From NCBI RefSeq assembly GCF_000766945.1, contig NZ_ALBT01000032.1, positions 248,001 through 312,000 on the forward strand: DNA of 64,000 nucleotides, in the 5' to 3' direction. The first letter of the stretch is position 1. The number at the start of each line of letters is the position of its first letter. The stretch is from Cellvibrio mixtus subsp. mixtus J3-8 (GTDB taxonomy: Bacteria > Pseudomonadota > Gammaproteobacteria > Pseudomonadales > Cellvibrionaceae). Below, one piece after another: positions 36,592-44,495 of this stretch. The notes under the pieces are model-generated. The model worked only from the letters and a program-made list of their open reading frames with translations, was not told where the DNA came from and did not search any database. A program made the position numbers and the translations under genes.

Positions 36592-37179
36592 ATGAAATTT
36601 TCAATCAGCAAATCATTACTGGCCGGTGTTTTTGCCGGTAGCCTGGCGTTGCCCGCCATGGCGGCATTGGAAGCAGGAAATACTGCCCCGGATTTTGCAC
36701 TCAAGGCCTCTTTAGCGGGAAAGGCGTTCGATTTTTCACTCAAGGAAAAATTAAAATCTGGCCCGGTTGTTGTTTATTTTTATCCGTCAGCGTATACCAA
36801 TGGTTGTAATTTACAGGCACACAGCTTTTCCGTGAACAGCGAAAAATTTGCCAAAGCCGGGGCAACTGTAATCGGTGTTTCATTGGATAGTATTGAGCGC
36901 CTTAACGATTTTTCTTCAGATCCTGAATATTGTGCAGGCAAAGTGGCGGTCGCATCAGATCCGCAAGGCAAAGTGGCTAAATCATTTGAATTGAACGTGC
37001 GCGATGCCGCCCCTGGCAAAACGGACAGTCGTGGTAAAGCAATCGAACACGGTTTTGCTGAACGCACTACCTTTATCATTACCGAAGACGGAAAAATTTC
37101 TTCTACCATTAGTGGTGTTTCGCCAACTGATAATGTCAAGCAAGCCTTGGCAGCGGTAGAGAAGCTGGCTGCGAAGTAA
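36592..37179 (+). CDS. Exported peroxiredoxin (AhpC/TSA, BCP-like)
   Basis: The ATG at 36592 follows AAGGA with a 7-nt spacer; an in-frame TTG at 36577 would place the ribosome site inside the gene. The 195-residue protein has a signal peptide (cleavage near PAMAA). The thioredoxin-fold peroxiredoxin domain has VVVYFYPSAYTNGCNLQAHSF; Cys72 is the peroxidatic residue. A second cysteine in DPEYCAG could be the resolving one. It reduces peroxides, and the cytochrome neighbours suggest periplasmic redox defence. Confidence 0.88.
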   Translation: MKFSISKSLLAGVFAGSLALPAMAALEAGNTAPDFALKASLAGKAFDFSLKEKLKSGPVVVYFYPSAYTNGCNLQAHSFSVNSEKFAKAGATVIGVSLDSIERLNDFSSDPEYCAGKVAVASDPQGKVAKSFELNVRDAAPGKTDSRGKAIEHGFAERTTFIITEDGKISSTISGVSPTDNVKQALAAVEKLAAK

Positions 37180-37216
37180 AATATTGACTGGAAATAATTT
37201 GAAAATTGTTTCCGTT

Positions 37217-37273
37217 TTCCTTACTTGCTATTTAAACCATGAATTATTCAGTGGCTACATGGCAAGTAAGGAA
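37217..37273. repeat. Long inverted repeat downstream of the peroxiredoxin gene
   Basis: Two perfect 12-nt arms (TTCCTTACTTGC at 37217-37228 and its complement at 37262-37273) are separated by 33 nt, with a smaller CCATG...CATGG pair inside. There is no T tract directly after it. It may fold as a large stem at the operon end or be a protein-binding site. Confidence 0.7.
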
Positions 37274-37413
37274 GTTCAGGGTTTACATTGGAAGAGCGAT
37301 ATTTAAGCTGCAATGTTTAGGCGGGAGCACTTAAAGAGCGGTATCTCTCAAGCAAGTGATAGGTTCAAGAGAATTGCGAACCCATGCTGCGGTTTTTCAT
37401 TCCCTTCATAATT

Positions 37414-38436
37414 TTAATTAAAATAAATCCCCACACTATTTAGCTGCAGCACGATTTCGTTGTGTAGCTCTACGCCACCCGCTAATTGTTTATCCCGTGT
37501 TTGCCAGCCACGTTCACCTGGATATGAAAAGGGCGCTGCTTCTGTTTTCAGGTAAGCAATAAAAGCATCGCTGTGCTGGTGAAATTCAGCGGGATCAATA
37601 AACGCGGAAGGATTCAGGGCGATAAAAATTTTGCTCGCTTGAGGGTCCAGACCACTTGGATCATGGCCGCGAATTTGATGTGTGAATGCTGTGCCGGCCA
37701 GGGCGGCGGTGAGTAATTCAAACATTAGCGCTAGCCCTGCACCTTTGTGTTCACCCATGGGTAGTACTGCGCCCCCTAAAATAGCTTTTGCATCATTAGT
37801 GGGTTTGCCTTCTGCATCCAGCCCCCAATTATCGGGTAAGGTTTTTCCTTCGCGTAACCAGGTTCCTACTTTGCCAACAGCAGCCTGGCTCATTGCCATG
37901 TCTAATACAATCGGTTGGTCAGAAATTTTGCCCGGTATCCCGATCGCAAGCGGATTATTTCCAATCACTGCTTTTGTTGCGCCACCAATGGCCATGGTCG
38001 GAATTGCGTTGGTTGTACAAATTCCAATAAATCCTGCCTGCGCGGCGCGATTGGCATAAGCATGGGCGCGCCCCCAATGCGTGGTGTTTTTAGCGAGGCA
38101 AACACCCACACCAAATTCTTGTGCGAGTGTAATTGCCTGTTGCATTGCTTTTTGCGATGCGTATCGACCGGGACCGTTGTTGCAATCCAATACGGCAATT
38201 GCACCAAATTGGCGTACCGCCGTGAATTGTGGATTTTTTGTAACCCGGCCTTCTGCCAATGCTTTTAATAATGGCGGCAACATTCTTACGCCGTGTGAAG
38301 GGACACCGAGCAAATCCGCTTCAGTCATAATATCGGCTTCGATTTGCGCTTGCTCCGATGCTATGCCCGCAAGCACTAAGCGATCATAAATTTTTTTTTG
38401 CAATAATTGATAGGGAACAACAGTTGAGTCGCTCAT
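37414..38436 (-). CDS. Ldh2/MdhC-type NAD(P)-dependent malate/L-lactate dehydrogenase family protein
   Basis: I chose the ATG at 38436, giving 340 residues; an upstream in-frame start at 38493 falls inside the long inverted repeat and adds a non-family extension. The Ldh2 fold is shown by ADLLGVPSHGVRMLP near 41-55 (catalytic-type His), VAVLDCNNGPG-like IAVLDCNNGPGRYAS, KNTTHWGRAHAYANRAAQAGF near 119-139, NPLAIGIPG and GEHKGAGLALMFELLTAAL. Members act on malate, lactate, ureidoglycolate, sulfolactate and related 2-hydroxyacids. The substrate cannot be told here, though sulfolactate fits the sulfur theme. It follows receptor 5 on the same strand. Confidence 0.88.
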   Translation of the reverse strand: MSDSTVVPYQLLQKKIYDRLVLAGIASEQAQIEADIMTEADLLGVPSHGVRMLPPLLKALAEGRVTKNPQFTAVRQFGAIAVLDCNNGPGRYASQKAMQQAITLAQEFGVGVCLAKNTTHWGRAHAYANRAAQAGFIGICTTNAIPTMAIGGATKAVIGNNPLAIGIPGKISDQPIVLDMAMSQAAVGKVGTWLREGKTLPDNWGLDAEGKPTNDAKAILGGAVLPMGEHKGAGLALMFELLTAALAGTAFTHQIRGHDPSGLDPQASKIFIALNPSAFIDPAEFHQHSDAFIAYLKTEAAPFSYPGERGWQTRDKQLAGGVELHNEIVLQLNSVGIYFN

Positions 38437-38469
38437 GGAAAAATCCGTGGTCTTTTTAAAATGAAAGAA

Positions 38470-38507
38470 CGGGATAATGGCGTATAGGTACATATACCAT
38501 TATCCCG
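38470..38507. repeat. 11-bp-arm inverted repeat between receptor 5 and the Ldh2 gene
   Basis: CGGGATAATGG at 38470-38480 pairs perfectly with 38497-38507. The stem could be a terminator of receptor 5 (minus strand, followed by a moderately T-rich segment) or an operator for the dehydrogenase gene. Confidence 0.6.
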
Positions 38508-38595
38508 CTGCGGGGAAGAGAATCATCCATGATTAATGCAGCACACTCAATAGCAGATTTTCAAGGGCTGCTAATGCGTGTGGTTTTTTACGAAT

Positions 38596-41565
38596 TTAGA
38601 ATTTTCCGGTAAACACAACACCAACCCAACGTGGGTAAGGCCATGGAGCATAACTGTTCCAGCCGCGTTCATGGGTGCGATCATCAAATGCATTTTTAAC
38701 GATCAGGCTCACATCCAGTTTTCCATCAATTGAACCGAAACCAATAGAGGCATCAGTGCGGCTATAGCCCGGTGTATACGAATAAGAGGATAAATCATCG
38801 GCATTCAAATAATCGCTGGTATATGCAGTATTGAAGCTTGCATGGAATTCCGCTGCGCTTAACACCGGTAAACGATATTCCACACCCAGGTTCACCGTCC
38901 ATTTAGCTGCGCCCGGTAAATTCTTTCCGGTTTGGTCAACAAATGGATCATCCAGGTAGTTTAATTCCGGCGGCTTGGGCGAGTTTTTAAAATCGGTGTA
39001 ATAAGCATCGTTAAATGCCCCGCTCAAACGAAAACTGAAATGCTCGATACCGGTGTAATAACCATCGAATTCCACACCTTCTACGCGCACCCCATCAACG
39101 TTGCCTTGTGCAGTTATGTACGCCAGCGAAGGTACAACACCGTTGTTGATATTGTCTTGCGTTGCCCACTCATCCACTTTACGAATGGCTTGTTGATAAT
39201 CTTCAATATCCATTCTGAACAAGTTGATGTTAAACACTAATTCATCATCGAAGAATGTCGTTTTTACGCCGACTTCATATGAGTTGGTTTTTTCCGGTTT
39301 TACACCCGTAGGTTCGCCGTTGATGTTAAACGCAGTGCCGGATTTTTCACCGTATTGCCAGGTAACATAACCGCGGACCTGGTCATTAAACTCGTAGGCC
39401 TGGCTTAAAAAACCGGTGTAGAGTGTATCGTCATAGGTGCTCGAAACTTCGGGAATTAATTGGCCGATCTGGCTGGCACGCAGCGCTTTTGCGTTAGCAA
39501 TTTGGGCCTTTTGCGCAGCAGTCAAACTGTTGTAGGCGGCTCCGGGAACATTGGTAATCGCTACGCCGTAATATTTATTAGCCACAGCATCCGCCAAACT
39601 TTTTTGCGCATCGGTGTTGGCATTGGTGTGCACAGTGGTAGCGCTGATCGCATTACCGAATTTATCGCGTTGTTGTGTAATAGTACCTAATTGGCCGCGC
39701 AGTTCTGCAGGAATGGTGCTGGCAGTACCGACAACATCAAATCCTCCCAAATCGATTCCGCGCACTGAAGAAGGATTCAGCCAGCTACCTGAACCATCAT
39801 TTTGCAATTCTACGATATCTGTGGTGGTTCGATCTTCGGTGCCGACGCGCAAACCTGCAGTGAACGTAGCTGACTCATGCCAATGCCAGTTGGCATTACC
39901 ATAGATAGCATTGCTTTCTGTTTCTACATCGGTCGCGCCATATTTGCGAACGTTATCCAATGCGTCGCGCAACAACGCAAGGCCAGCACCGCGATTTATA
40001 CCTGCGTTTCGCTCCAGGGAATTGTATTGGGCCGTTGTTGCAAACCAGGCGCCGGCATCAGAGCCCCAACCGGTTTTAGAGGTAATGGTGTCTTCAGTTT
40101 GAAAGAAAAATAAACCGGCAATGTAATCAAAGCTGCCTTCTTTATCCGATTCAATACTGAATTCCTGGCTGTATTGTTTATAGAACACACCGCCACCACC
40201 GTCGATACTAATATCAAACGGAGTACCTTCATCATTGTGCGCATCGAAAGTATAGGCACGCCATGCAGTAATAGAATTGAGTTTGTGATGATCAAGTTGA
40301 TAATCCAGATTTAACGATGCGCCTTTATTAGAAACTGTTTGCCCCTGGTTCTCATTGAAATAAACGGTTTCATCGCCTTCGTTGGCAAGATAATCTTCAT
40401 AGCTGTAAACATTATTTTTAACGAATTTGCGATTTTCGAACCAATTGCGTGGGCCTACCCAGCTCTCCGTAATTTTGGTAATGGCATTGGTTGCAGGATC
40501 ACGGGTAAGGGATTCTTGCCAAAACCCTGCCAGTTTAGCCTTTGAACCTGTACCACTTGGATCAGAGAGCCTGCCATTCGGCGCGAGCGCGCTGGCATTG
40601 TTATAGCGCTCTGGTTGATCGACGTAAAAAGTCAAACCATTTTGCAATTGTGCGCCGCGTGGTTCGAGATCTACGCTCAACAGCGCGTTAAATTTTTCAG
40701 TGGGTGTTAACAAAAACTGTACGCGACCACTCACGCGGTTACGATTATACATACTGAAGTTTTCGTCATAGCGTTGCTCATACGCGCCGCGTTGTTTATC
40801 AACAATGAATGAACCGCGCCACGCCAGCAAATCATCAATGACTGGTCCACCATAAGCGCCTTTCAAGATGACAGTATCGCGCTCACCATAGGCAACACTT
40901 AATTCACCACCAGGTTCAAACGTTGGCTTTTTGGTGGTGACATACACTGCACCGGAACTGCCACCTTTTCCACCTAATGTCCCTACCGGGCCGCGAAAGC
41001 CTTCAACGGTTTCAATATCATAAAAATCGAAGTTGCCTTGTGCAGTTAAACCAAAGCTAACACCATCCTGAATAACCAATACGCTAGGGTCTTGCACTTC
41101 GGCAAATGCGCGTTTGCCTACACCGCGAATTGACAGTGATGCGCCGCGCGTGTTGTTCTGGTTAAACGTAACGTTAGCTAAACGTTTGGATATGGATTCA
41201 TAATCCAGGCCCAGTTCGCGATTCAACACTTCACCGGAAATAATGGATTGTGAAAAAGGTTCTTCACGGGTTTTAAGCAGGTTTTTTGTTTCTTCTTCTT
41301 TGATACCGGTAACCAACAGTTCCTGAACTTGCGGGCTGCGTTTGCCGCCGGCGCTAGTAGGTTCGGACTCCAGGATTTCATTGACATCAACATCCTTTTC
41401 TTCCGGTGCTGCCTCTTCTGCTTGTGCTAGTGCCTGGTTAGCTGTGATAAAAATAAGGCCACTTAAAATAATGCTTAACGGTTTTACAGAAAATTTTTTC
41501 CCAAGGTTGTTTTTTTTGGTTTGAAAAAGCGATTCGTAATTGGTTGCTCGATCAGTAGCTTTCAT
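38596..41565 (-). CDS. TonB-dependent outer-membrane receptor (receptor 5)
   Basis: The start is the ATG at 41565 (GGAG, 7-nt spacer); 989 residues, the longest of the five. The signal core is PLSIILSGLIFITANQALAQ. A Glu-rich linker leads to VQELLVTGIKEEETKNLLKTREEPFSQSI, a TonB-box and plug start unlike the other four (no VTVRSR). The plug has VLVIQDGVSFGLTAQG and VEGFRGPVGTLGGKGGSSGAVY; the barrel ends in FTGKF. The family insert NKYYGVAITN...LTAAQKAQIANAKALRASQIGQL is kept. It has its own sigma-54 promoter 41-57 nt upstream and is followed by the Ldh2-type gene. Confidence 0.93.
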   Translation of the reverse strand: MKATDRATNYESLFQTKKNNLGKKFSVKPLSIILSGLIFITANQALAQAEEAAPEEKDVDVNEILESEPTSAGGKRSPQVQELLVTGIKEEETKNLLKTREEPFSQSIISGEVLNRELGLDYESISKRLANVTFNQNNTRGASLSIRGVGKRAFAEVQDPSVLVIQDGVSFGLTAQGNFDFYDIETVEGFRGPVGTLGGKGGSSGAVYVTTKKPTFEPGGELSVAYGERDTVILKGAYGGPVIDDLLAWRGSFIVDKQRGAYEQRYDENFSMYNRNRVSGRVQFLLTPTEKFNALLSVDLEPRGAQLQNGLTFYVDQPERYNNASALAPNGRLSDPSGTGSKAKLAGFWQESLTRDPATNAITKITESWVGPRNWFENRKFVKNNVYSYEDYLANEGDETVYFNENQGQTVSNKGASLNLDYQLDHHKLNSITAWRAYTFDAHNDEGTPFDISIDGGGGVFYKQYSQEFSIESDKEGSFDYIAGLFFFQTEDTITSKTGWGSDAGAWFATTAQYNSLERNAGINRGAGLALLRDALDNVRKYGATDVETESNAIYGNANWHWHESATFTAGLRVGTEDRTTTDIVELQNDGSGSWLNPSSVRGIDLGGFDVVGTASTIPAELRGQLGTITQQRDKFGNAISATTVHTNANTDAQKSLADAVANKYYGVAITNVPGAAYNSLTAAQKAQIANAKALRASQIGQLIPEVSSTYDDTLYTGFLSQAYEFNDQVRGYVTWQYGEKSGTAFNINGEPTGVKPEKTNSYEVGVKTTFFDDELVFNINLFRMDIEDYQQAIRKVDEWATQDNINNGVVPSLAYITAQGNVDGVRVEGVEFDGYYTGIEHFSFRLSGAFNDAYYTDFKNSPKPPELNYLDDPFVDQTGKNLPGAAKWTVNLGVEYRLPVLSAAEFHASFNTAYTSDYLNADDLSSYSYTPGYSRTDASIGFGSIDGKLDVSLIVKNAFDDRTHERGWNSYAPWPYPRWVGVVFTGKF

Positions 41566-41605
41566 TAATAACTCCAAAGTATATATTCTTAGCCGCCGGT
41601 GAAAT

Positions 41606-41622
41606 TGCAAGCGATATACCAA
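41606..41622 (-). promoter_or_regulatory. Sigma-54 (-24/-12) promoter for receptor 5
   Basis: The minus strand reads TTGGTATATCGCTTGCA, with GG-N10-GC spacing and a full TTGCA -12 box. The leader is about 30 nt. Confidence 0.78.
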
Positions 41623-41800
41623 CTTGGAATTATTTTTTAAATTTATTTAAGTGTTTGATTTATTGCATATTAATTTTTTTTAAACAGTGTTCGTTGAGTG
41701 TAGTGTCAAGAGTGTTTATTTGAATTTAATCAATGTTGGATAAAATACAGCAACTCTGTTGCTAATCTCTCATAACCAAAATTTTTCACTTTAGAATAAA

Positions 41801-41829
41801 AAAGGCGCTATCCAATGGATAGCGCCTTT
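41801..41829. terminator. Intrinsic terminator of the MBL-fold gene
   Basis: A 13-bp perfect stem AAAGGCGCTATCC (41801-41813) pairs with 41817-41829 over a 3-nt loop, with A/T tracts on both sides. It ends the MBL gene transcript and isolates receptor 5, whose promoter lies beyond it. Confidence 0.9.
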
Positions 41830-41852
41830 TATTTGCAATTGAATTAATAAAA

Positions 41853-43349
41853 TTAATTGCTGGCGGTATTGATAGAAATAAATGATTCCAGATCTTGCAG
41901 TTTAACCAAACGGCCATGCAGTGGTGCAATTTGCGCGACGTCCAGTTTCAGGCGATTAATATTCTCATACAAGTTTTTTGAGAAAGGGTTCACGCTGGTT
42001 GGTGCAGGCGCATTTGACGCCGGTGGTGTGAACGCGTCAGCCTCAACCAGAATTTTTTCCTTGGGCAAATAGATCAGTGCAAATGCATCGTTGTGGCCAT
42101 TGCCTGCGATTGAGTGAATTTCAATTGGGCGTTGACCATCGGTCAATACCAGCTTGTCATTAAAGGTTTGGAATTTTGCTGCCTTTTTAGAGCTGGCCAA
42201 TTTATCCGGATTAATAGTGCGCGCTTGTTGCCAGGCTTTCTCATAGAAAGGTTTGTTGAGCTCATGGGTAACTATTGTTGCCCCGGCATCAACATAAGTG
42301 CGCAAACCACCGGAGTGGTCAAAGTGCTGGTGGCTGTTAATCAGGTGCGTGATAGGTTTGTTGGGAATCAACTCTTTTACTTTTGCAATGACGGCTACTG
42401 AACGCGCTTCGTTAAGCGGGGCCTCAATCACCACAACATGATCTTTTTGTTCTACCGCCAGGCTGTGGTGTGACCCGCCTTGCAAATAATGAACACCGGG
42501 AGCTAATTCGGTACTCGTTACCGCAACAGCAGGTGACGGATTGCTTTTGACATCTGCCGGTACTGCCACATCAACAGGCTGGTTGATTTTTACCTGGTTA
42601 ACGTTGATATCCAATACGGGTGAGCCGCCTTGCACTTTAACGATTTTTGCCGGGAAGCGAGTGCCATTGAAATCTTTGTATTGGCTGTAATTGACTTCTA
42701 CCAGCGTGTCACCAATGATCGGGTTATCAATCCAGGTTTTTACTTGTTCAAGTTCACCTTTGCTATTAATTAAACCCTGGTATTTATATTTTTGCAGATT
42801 GAATTCAACCAGCGTGGCATCCCCTTTTTTATTGGTGACTGCGTGGTTGGATTGTGCCGCTTTCAAAAAGCCTTGTGGTGTTGTCCAGATTTCTGCTTGC
42901 CGCTCTTCTACGGCAGCAGGTTGTGCTTGTGGTACAGCTGGTGTACCTGGTGCAGAGCCTTGAGGGGCTGCCAGGTTCCATGCAACGGAGCCACTGACAT
43001 ATTGATCCGGTTTCTGCTCTACAGGAACCGGACGCTCACGGTTTGCTTCAACAATTTGCAGGCGCGTTTGTTGGGTGCGCGCCGACTGGTTGTCAAAGTT
43101 AATACTCGCGCTGTAACTTTTAACTTCAAACGCGGGCCAGGCAGTGCCCGGTGCCGGCGATTGACCGAATTGGTACCACTTGCCTGACCCGGTAAATTCC
43201 AGGGTTTTAACTTTATCAGCACCTGCTTTTTTATAAGCAGCTTCCAATGCTGATTCAGCAGCGTAAAGGCCGGTACTCAGGCTTAAACCCAGCGCAATCA
43301 AGCCAGCCTTGAATGGCAGGCCAGAACCTGTGTGAATAATCGATTTCAT
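41853..43349 (-). CDS. Exported metallo-beta-lactamase-fold hydrolase
   Basis: This is a 498-residue protein with a signal peptide (AGLIALGLSLSTGLYAAE). Residues of about 30-275 form a beta-rich N-terminal domain resembling LolA/outer-membrane-lipoprotein-sorting folds, interrupted by a Pro/Ala/Gln-rich linker (GSAPGTPAVPQAQPAAVEE). The C-terminal MBL domain has NSHQHFDHSGG (338-348: His340, His342, Asp344, His345), GNGHNDAFALIYLP, EADAF and a final PLHG, so the dinuclear metal site looks complete. The substrate is unknown; a lactone, an ester or an alkyl-sulfate is possible. It is transcribed alone, with its own sigma-54 promoter and a strong terminator. Confidence 0.88.
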   Translation of the reverse strand: MKSIIHTGSGLPFKAGLIALGLSLSTGLYAAESALEAAYKKAGADKVKTLEFTGSGKWYQFGQSPAPGTAWPAFEVKSYSASINFDNQSARTQQTRLQIVEANRERPVPVEQKPDQYVSGSVAWNLAAPQGSAPGTPAVPQAQPAAVEERQAEIWTTPQGFLKAAQSNHAVTNKKGDATLVEFNLQKYKYQGLINSKGELEQVKTWIDNPIIGDTLVEVNYSQYKDFNGTRFPAKIVKVQGGSPVLDINVNQVKINQPVDVAVPADVKSNPSPAVAVTSTELAPGVHYLQGGSHHSLAVEQKDHVVVIEAPLNEARSVAVIAKVKELIPNKPITHLINSHQHFDHSGGLRTYVDAGATIVTHELNKPFYEKAWQQARTINPDKLASSKKAAKFQTFNDKLVLTDGQRPIEIHSIAGNGHNDAFALIYLPKEKILVEADAFTPPASNAPAPTSVNPFSKNLYENINRLKLDVAQIAPLHGRLVKLQDLESFISINTASN

Positions 43350-43549
43350 AAAAAATATTTCCTGTTGGTAGATAAAATTAAACGTTTAACGAGCTGAATT
43401 AACGAACGAGAAAAAATCAGTGCTTTTTAGCGTTGCAGGTTAGAAACCTGCCGTTTAAAAAATGGCTGGCATAAAAATCATCGCAGACGATGTAAAACAC
43501 GGGTTTGTATTTTGAAGTTCCAACTTCCGCTTTTTGTTTATTGTTTAAG

Positions 43550-43566
43550 AGCAATGCCTATACCAA
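43550..43566 (-). promoter_or_regulatory. Sigma-54 (-24/-12) promoter for the MBL-fold gene
   Basis: The minus strand reads TTGGTATAGGCATTGCT, with GG-N10-GC spacing; it is close to the 7792 element. The leader would be about 190 nt. Confidence 0.7.
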
Positions 43567-43844
43567 ATTACCGATTTATTTTTATTCTGATGGGTTTCAT
43601 CCTGCGAATGTTGAATTGGATACGCGAATGCTGAAATAAAAACAGTGTTTGTTGTGTTTATCACATGATCGTGATTGTTAGTTTCCACCAGGAAAAATCT
43701 ACCTTGTTATCCATTTGATGGATCGAACAGGATGTTGTTGGATAGCCAGCATTTATTTTAATTTTTTTTATAAGTTCAGGGCAGTGATGATTATTTTTGA
43801 ACAGTAAAAAGGAAAGTATTCGTGAATGGCGCATTTTTATCGCG

Positions 43845-43861
43845 ATGGTCTGCAAATTGCT
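43845..43861 (+). promoter_or_regulatory. Sigma-54 (-24/-12) promoter for the DUF6152 operon
   Basis: ATGGTCTGCAAATTGCT has GG-N10-GC spacing. The predicted start near 43872 gives a leader of about 104 nt. Confidence 0.72.
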
Positions 43862-43975
43862 ATTCGAGGGATAAGTGAATTGTTAACTGAACCGTTAACT
43901 GCGGTGTTAACAGCCGAAACGTTTATGTTTTGTTATTAACTTAATTTTTTATCACCTTGGCTAATGAGGCAGGCT

Positions 43976-44437
43976 ATGAAATTTTTATCCGCAAAAAAAG
44001 TACGATCTTTGCTAAAACCACTCGCAGGGGTTGCTGTTGTTTCCGCCATGGTTTTCTCATCGCCCACTACCTTTGCACACCATGCATTTTCCGCAGAGTT
44101 TGATGCGAACCAACCGATCGAATTGACGGGTGTAGTCACCAAGCTTGAATTGGTAAATCCACACAGTTGGTTGTATTTCGATGTGAAACAAGCCGATGGC
44201 AAAGTAGCAAATTGGGGGTTTGAATTTGGTGCGCCCTTTAGCTTGAAACAAAAGGGATTAACCAAGGCATCCTTGCCTGTTGGTACGCAAGTCACCCTGA
44301 AAGGTTTTCGAGCGAAGAATGGTTTGAATTTCGGTTACGCGGTAACAGCAACGCTCGCTGATGGACGTGTATTCACAACAGGTGGTGCACCCGATGCGCC
44401 GGCTAACCAGCAAAAATCTTCTGCTCCCAAGTCGTAA
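43976..44437 (+). CDS. DUF6152 exported protein
   Basis: I chose the ATG at 43976, which has GAGG upstream with a 6-nt spacer; an ATG four codons earlier is possible. The 153-residue protein has a signal peptide (cleavage near TTFAHH). The mature part starts HHAFSAEFDANQPIELTGVVTKLELVNPHSWLYFDV, the DUF6152 signature with His-His at the mature N-terminus, which could bind a metal. A compact OB-like beta fold is likely. It is the first gene of an operon with the two cassette proteins downstream. The function is unknown. Confidence 0.87.
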   Translation: MKFLSAKKVRSLLKPLAGVAVVSAMVFSSPTTFAHHAFSAEFDANQPIELTGVVTKLELVNPHSWLYFDVKQADGKVANWGFEFGAPFSLKQKGLTKASLPVGTQVTLKGFRAKNGLNFGYAVTATLADGRVFTTGGAPDAPANQQKSSAPKS

Positions 44438-44495
44438 ACCTGTTATCAGTTATTGATATTGCTGATTAATTATTTCTGATTATCGGGAGAATCCT

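Larger units (their letters stand above)
43350..43975. other. Divergent promoter region, MBL gene / DUF6152 operon
   Basis: This 626-bp gap holds sigma-54 promoters facing both ways (43550-43566 minus, 43845-43861 plus). A second weaker GG-N10-GC match on the plus strand is at about 43616-43632 (TTGGATACGCGAATGCT). A perfect stem GCAGGTT-AGA-AACCTGC near 43435-43452 would lie in the 190-nt MBL leader. No gene is evident. Confidence 0.6.

Noticed and set aside
43616-43632. Second sigma-54-like element TTGGATACGCGAATGCT ahead of the DUF6152 gene
   Set aside because: Spacing is correct but the -12 box is ATGC and the leader would exceed 330 nt; the 43845 element is a better match.
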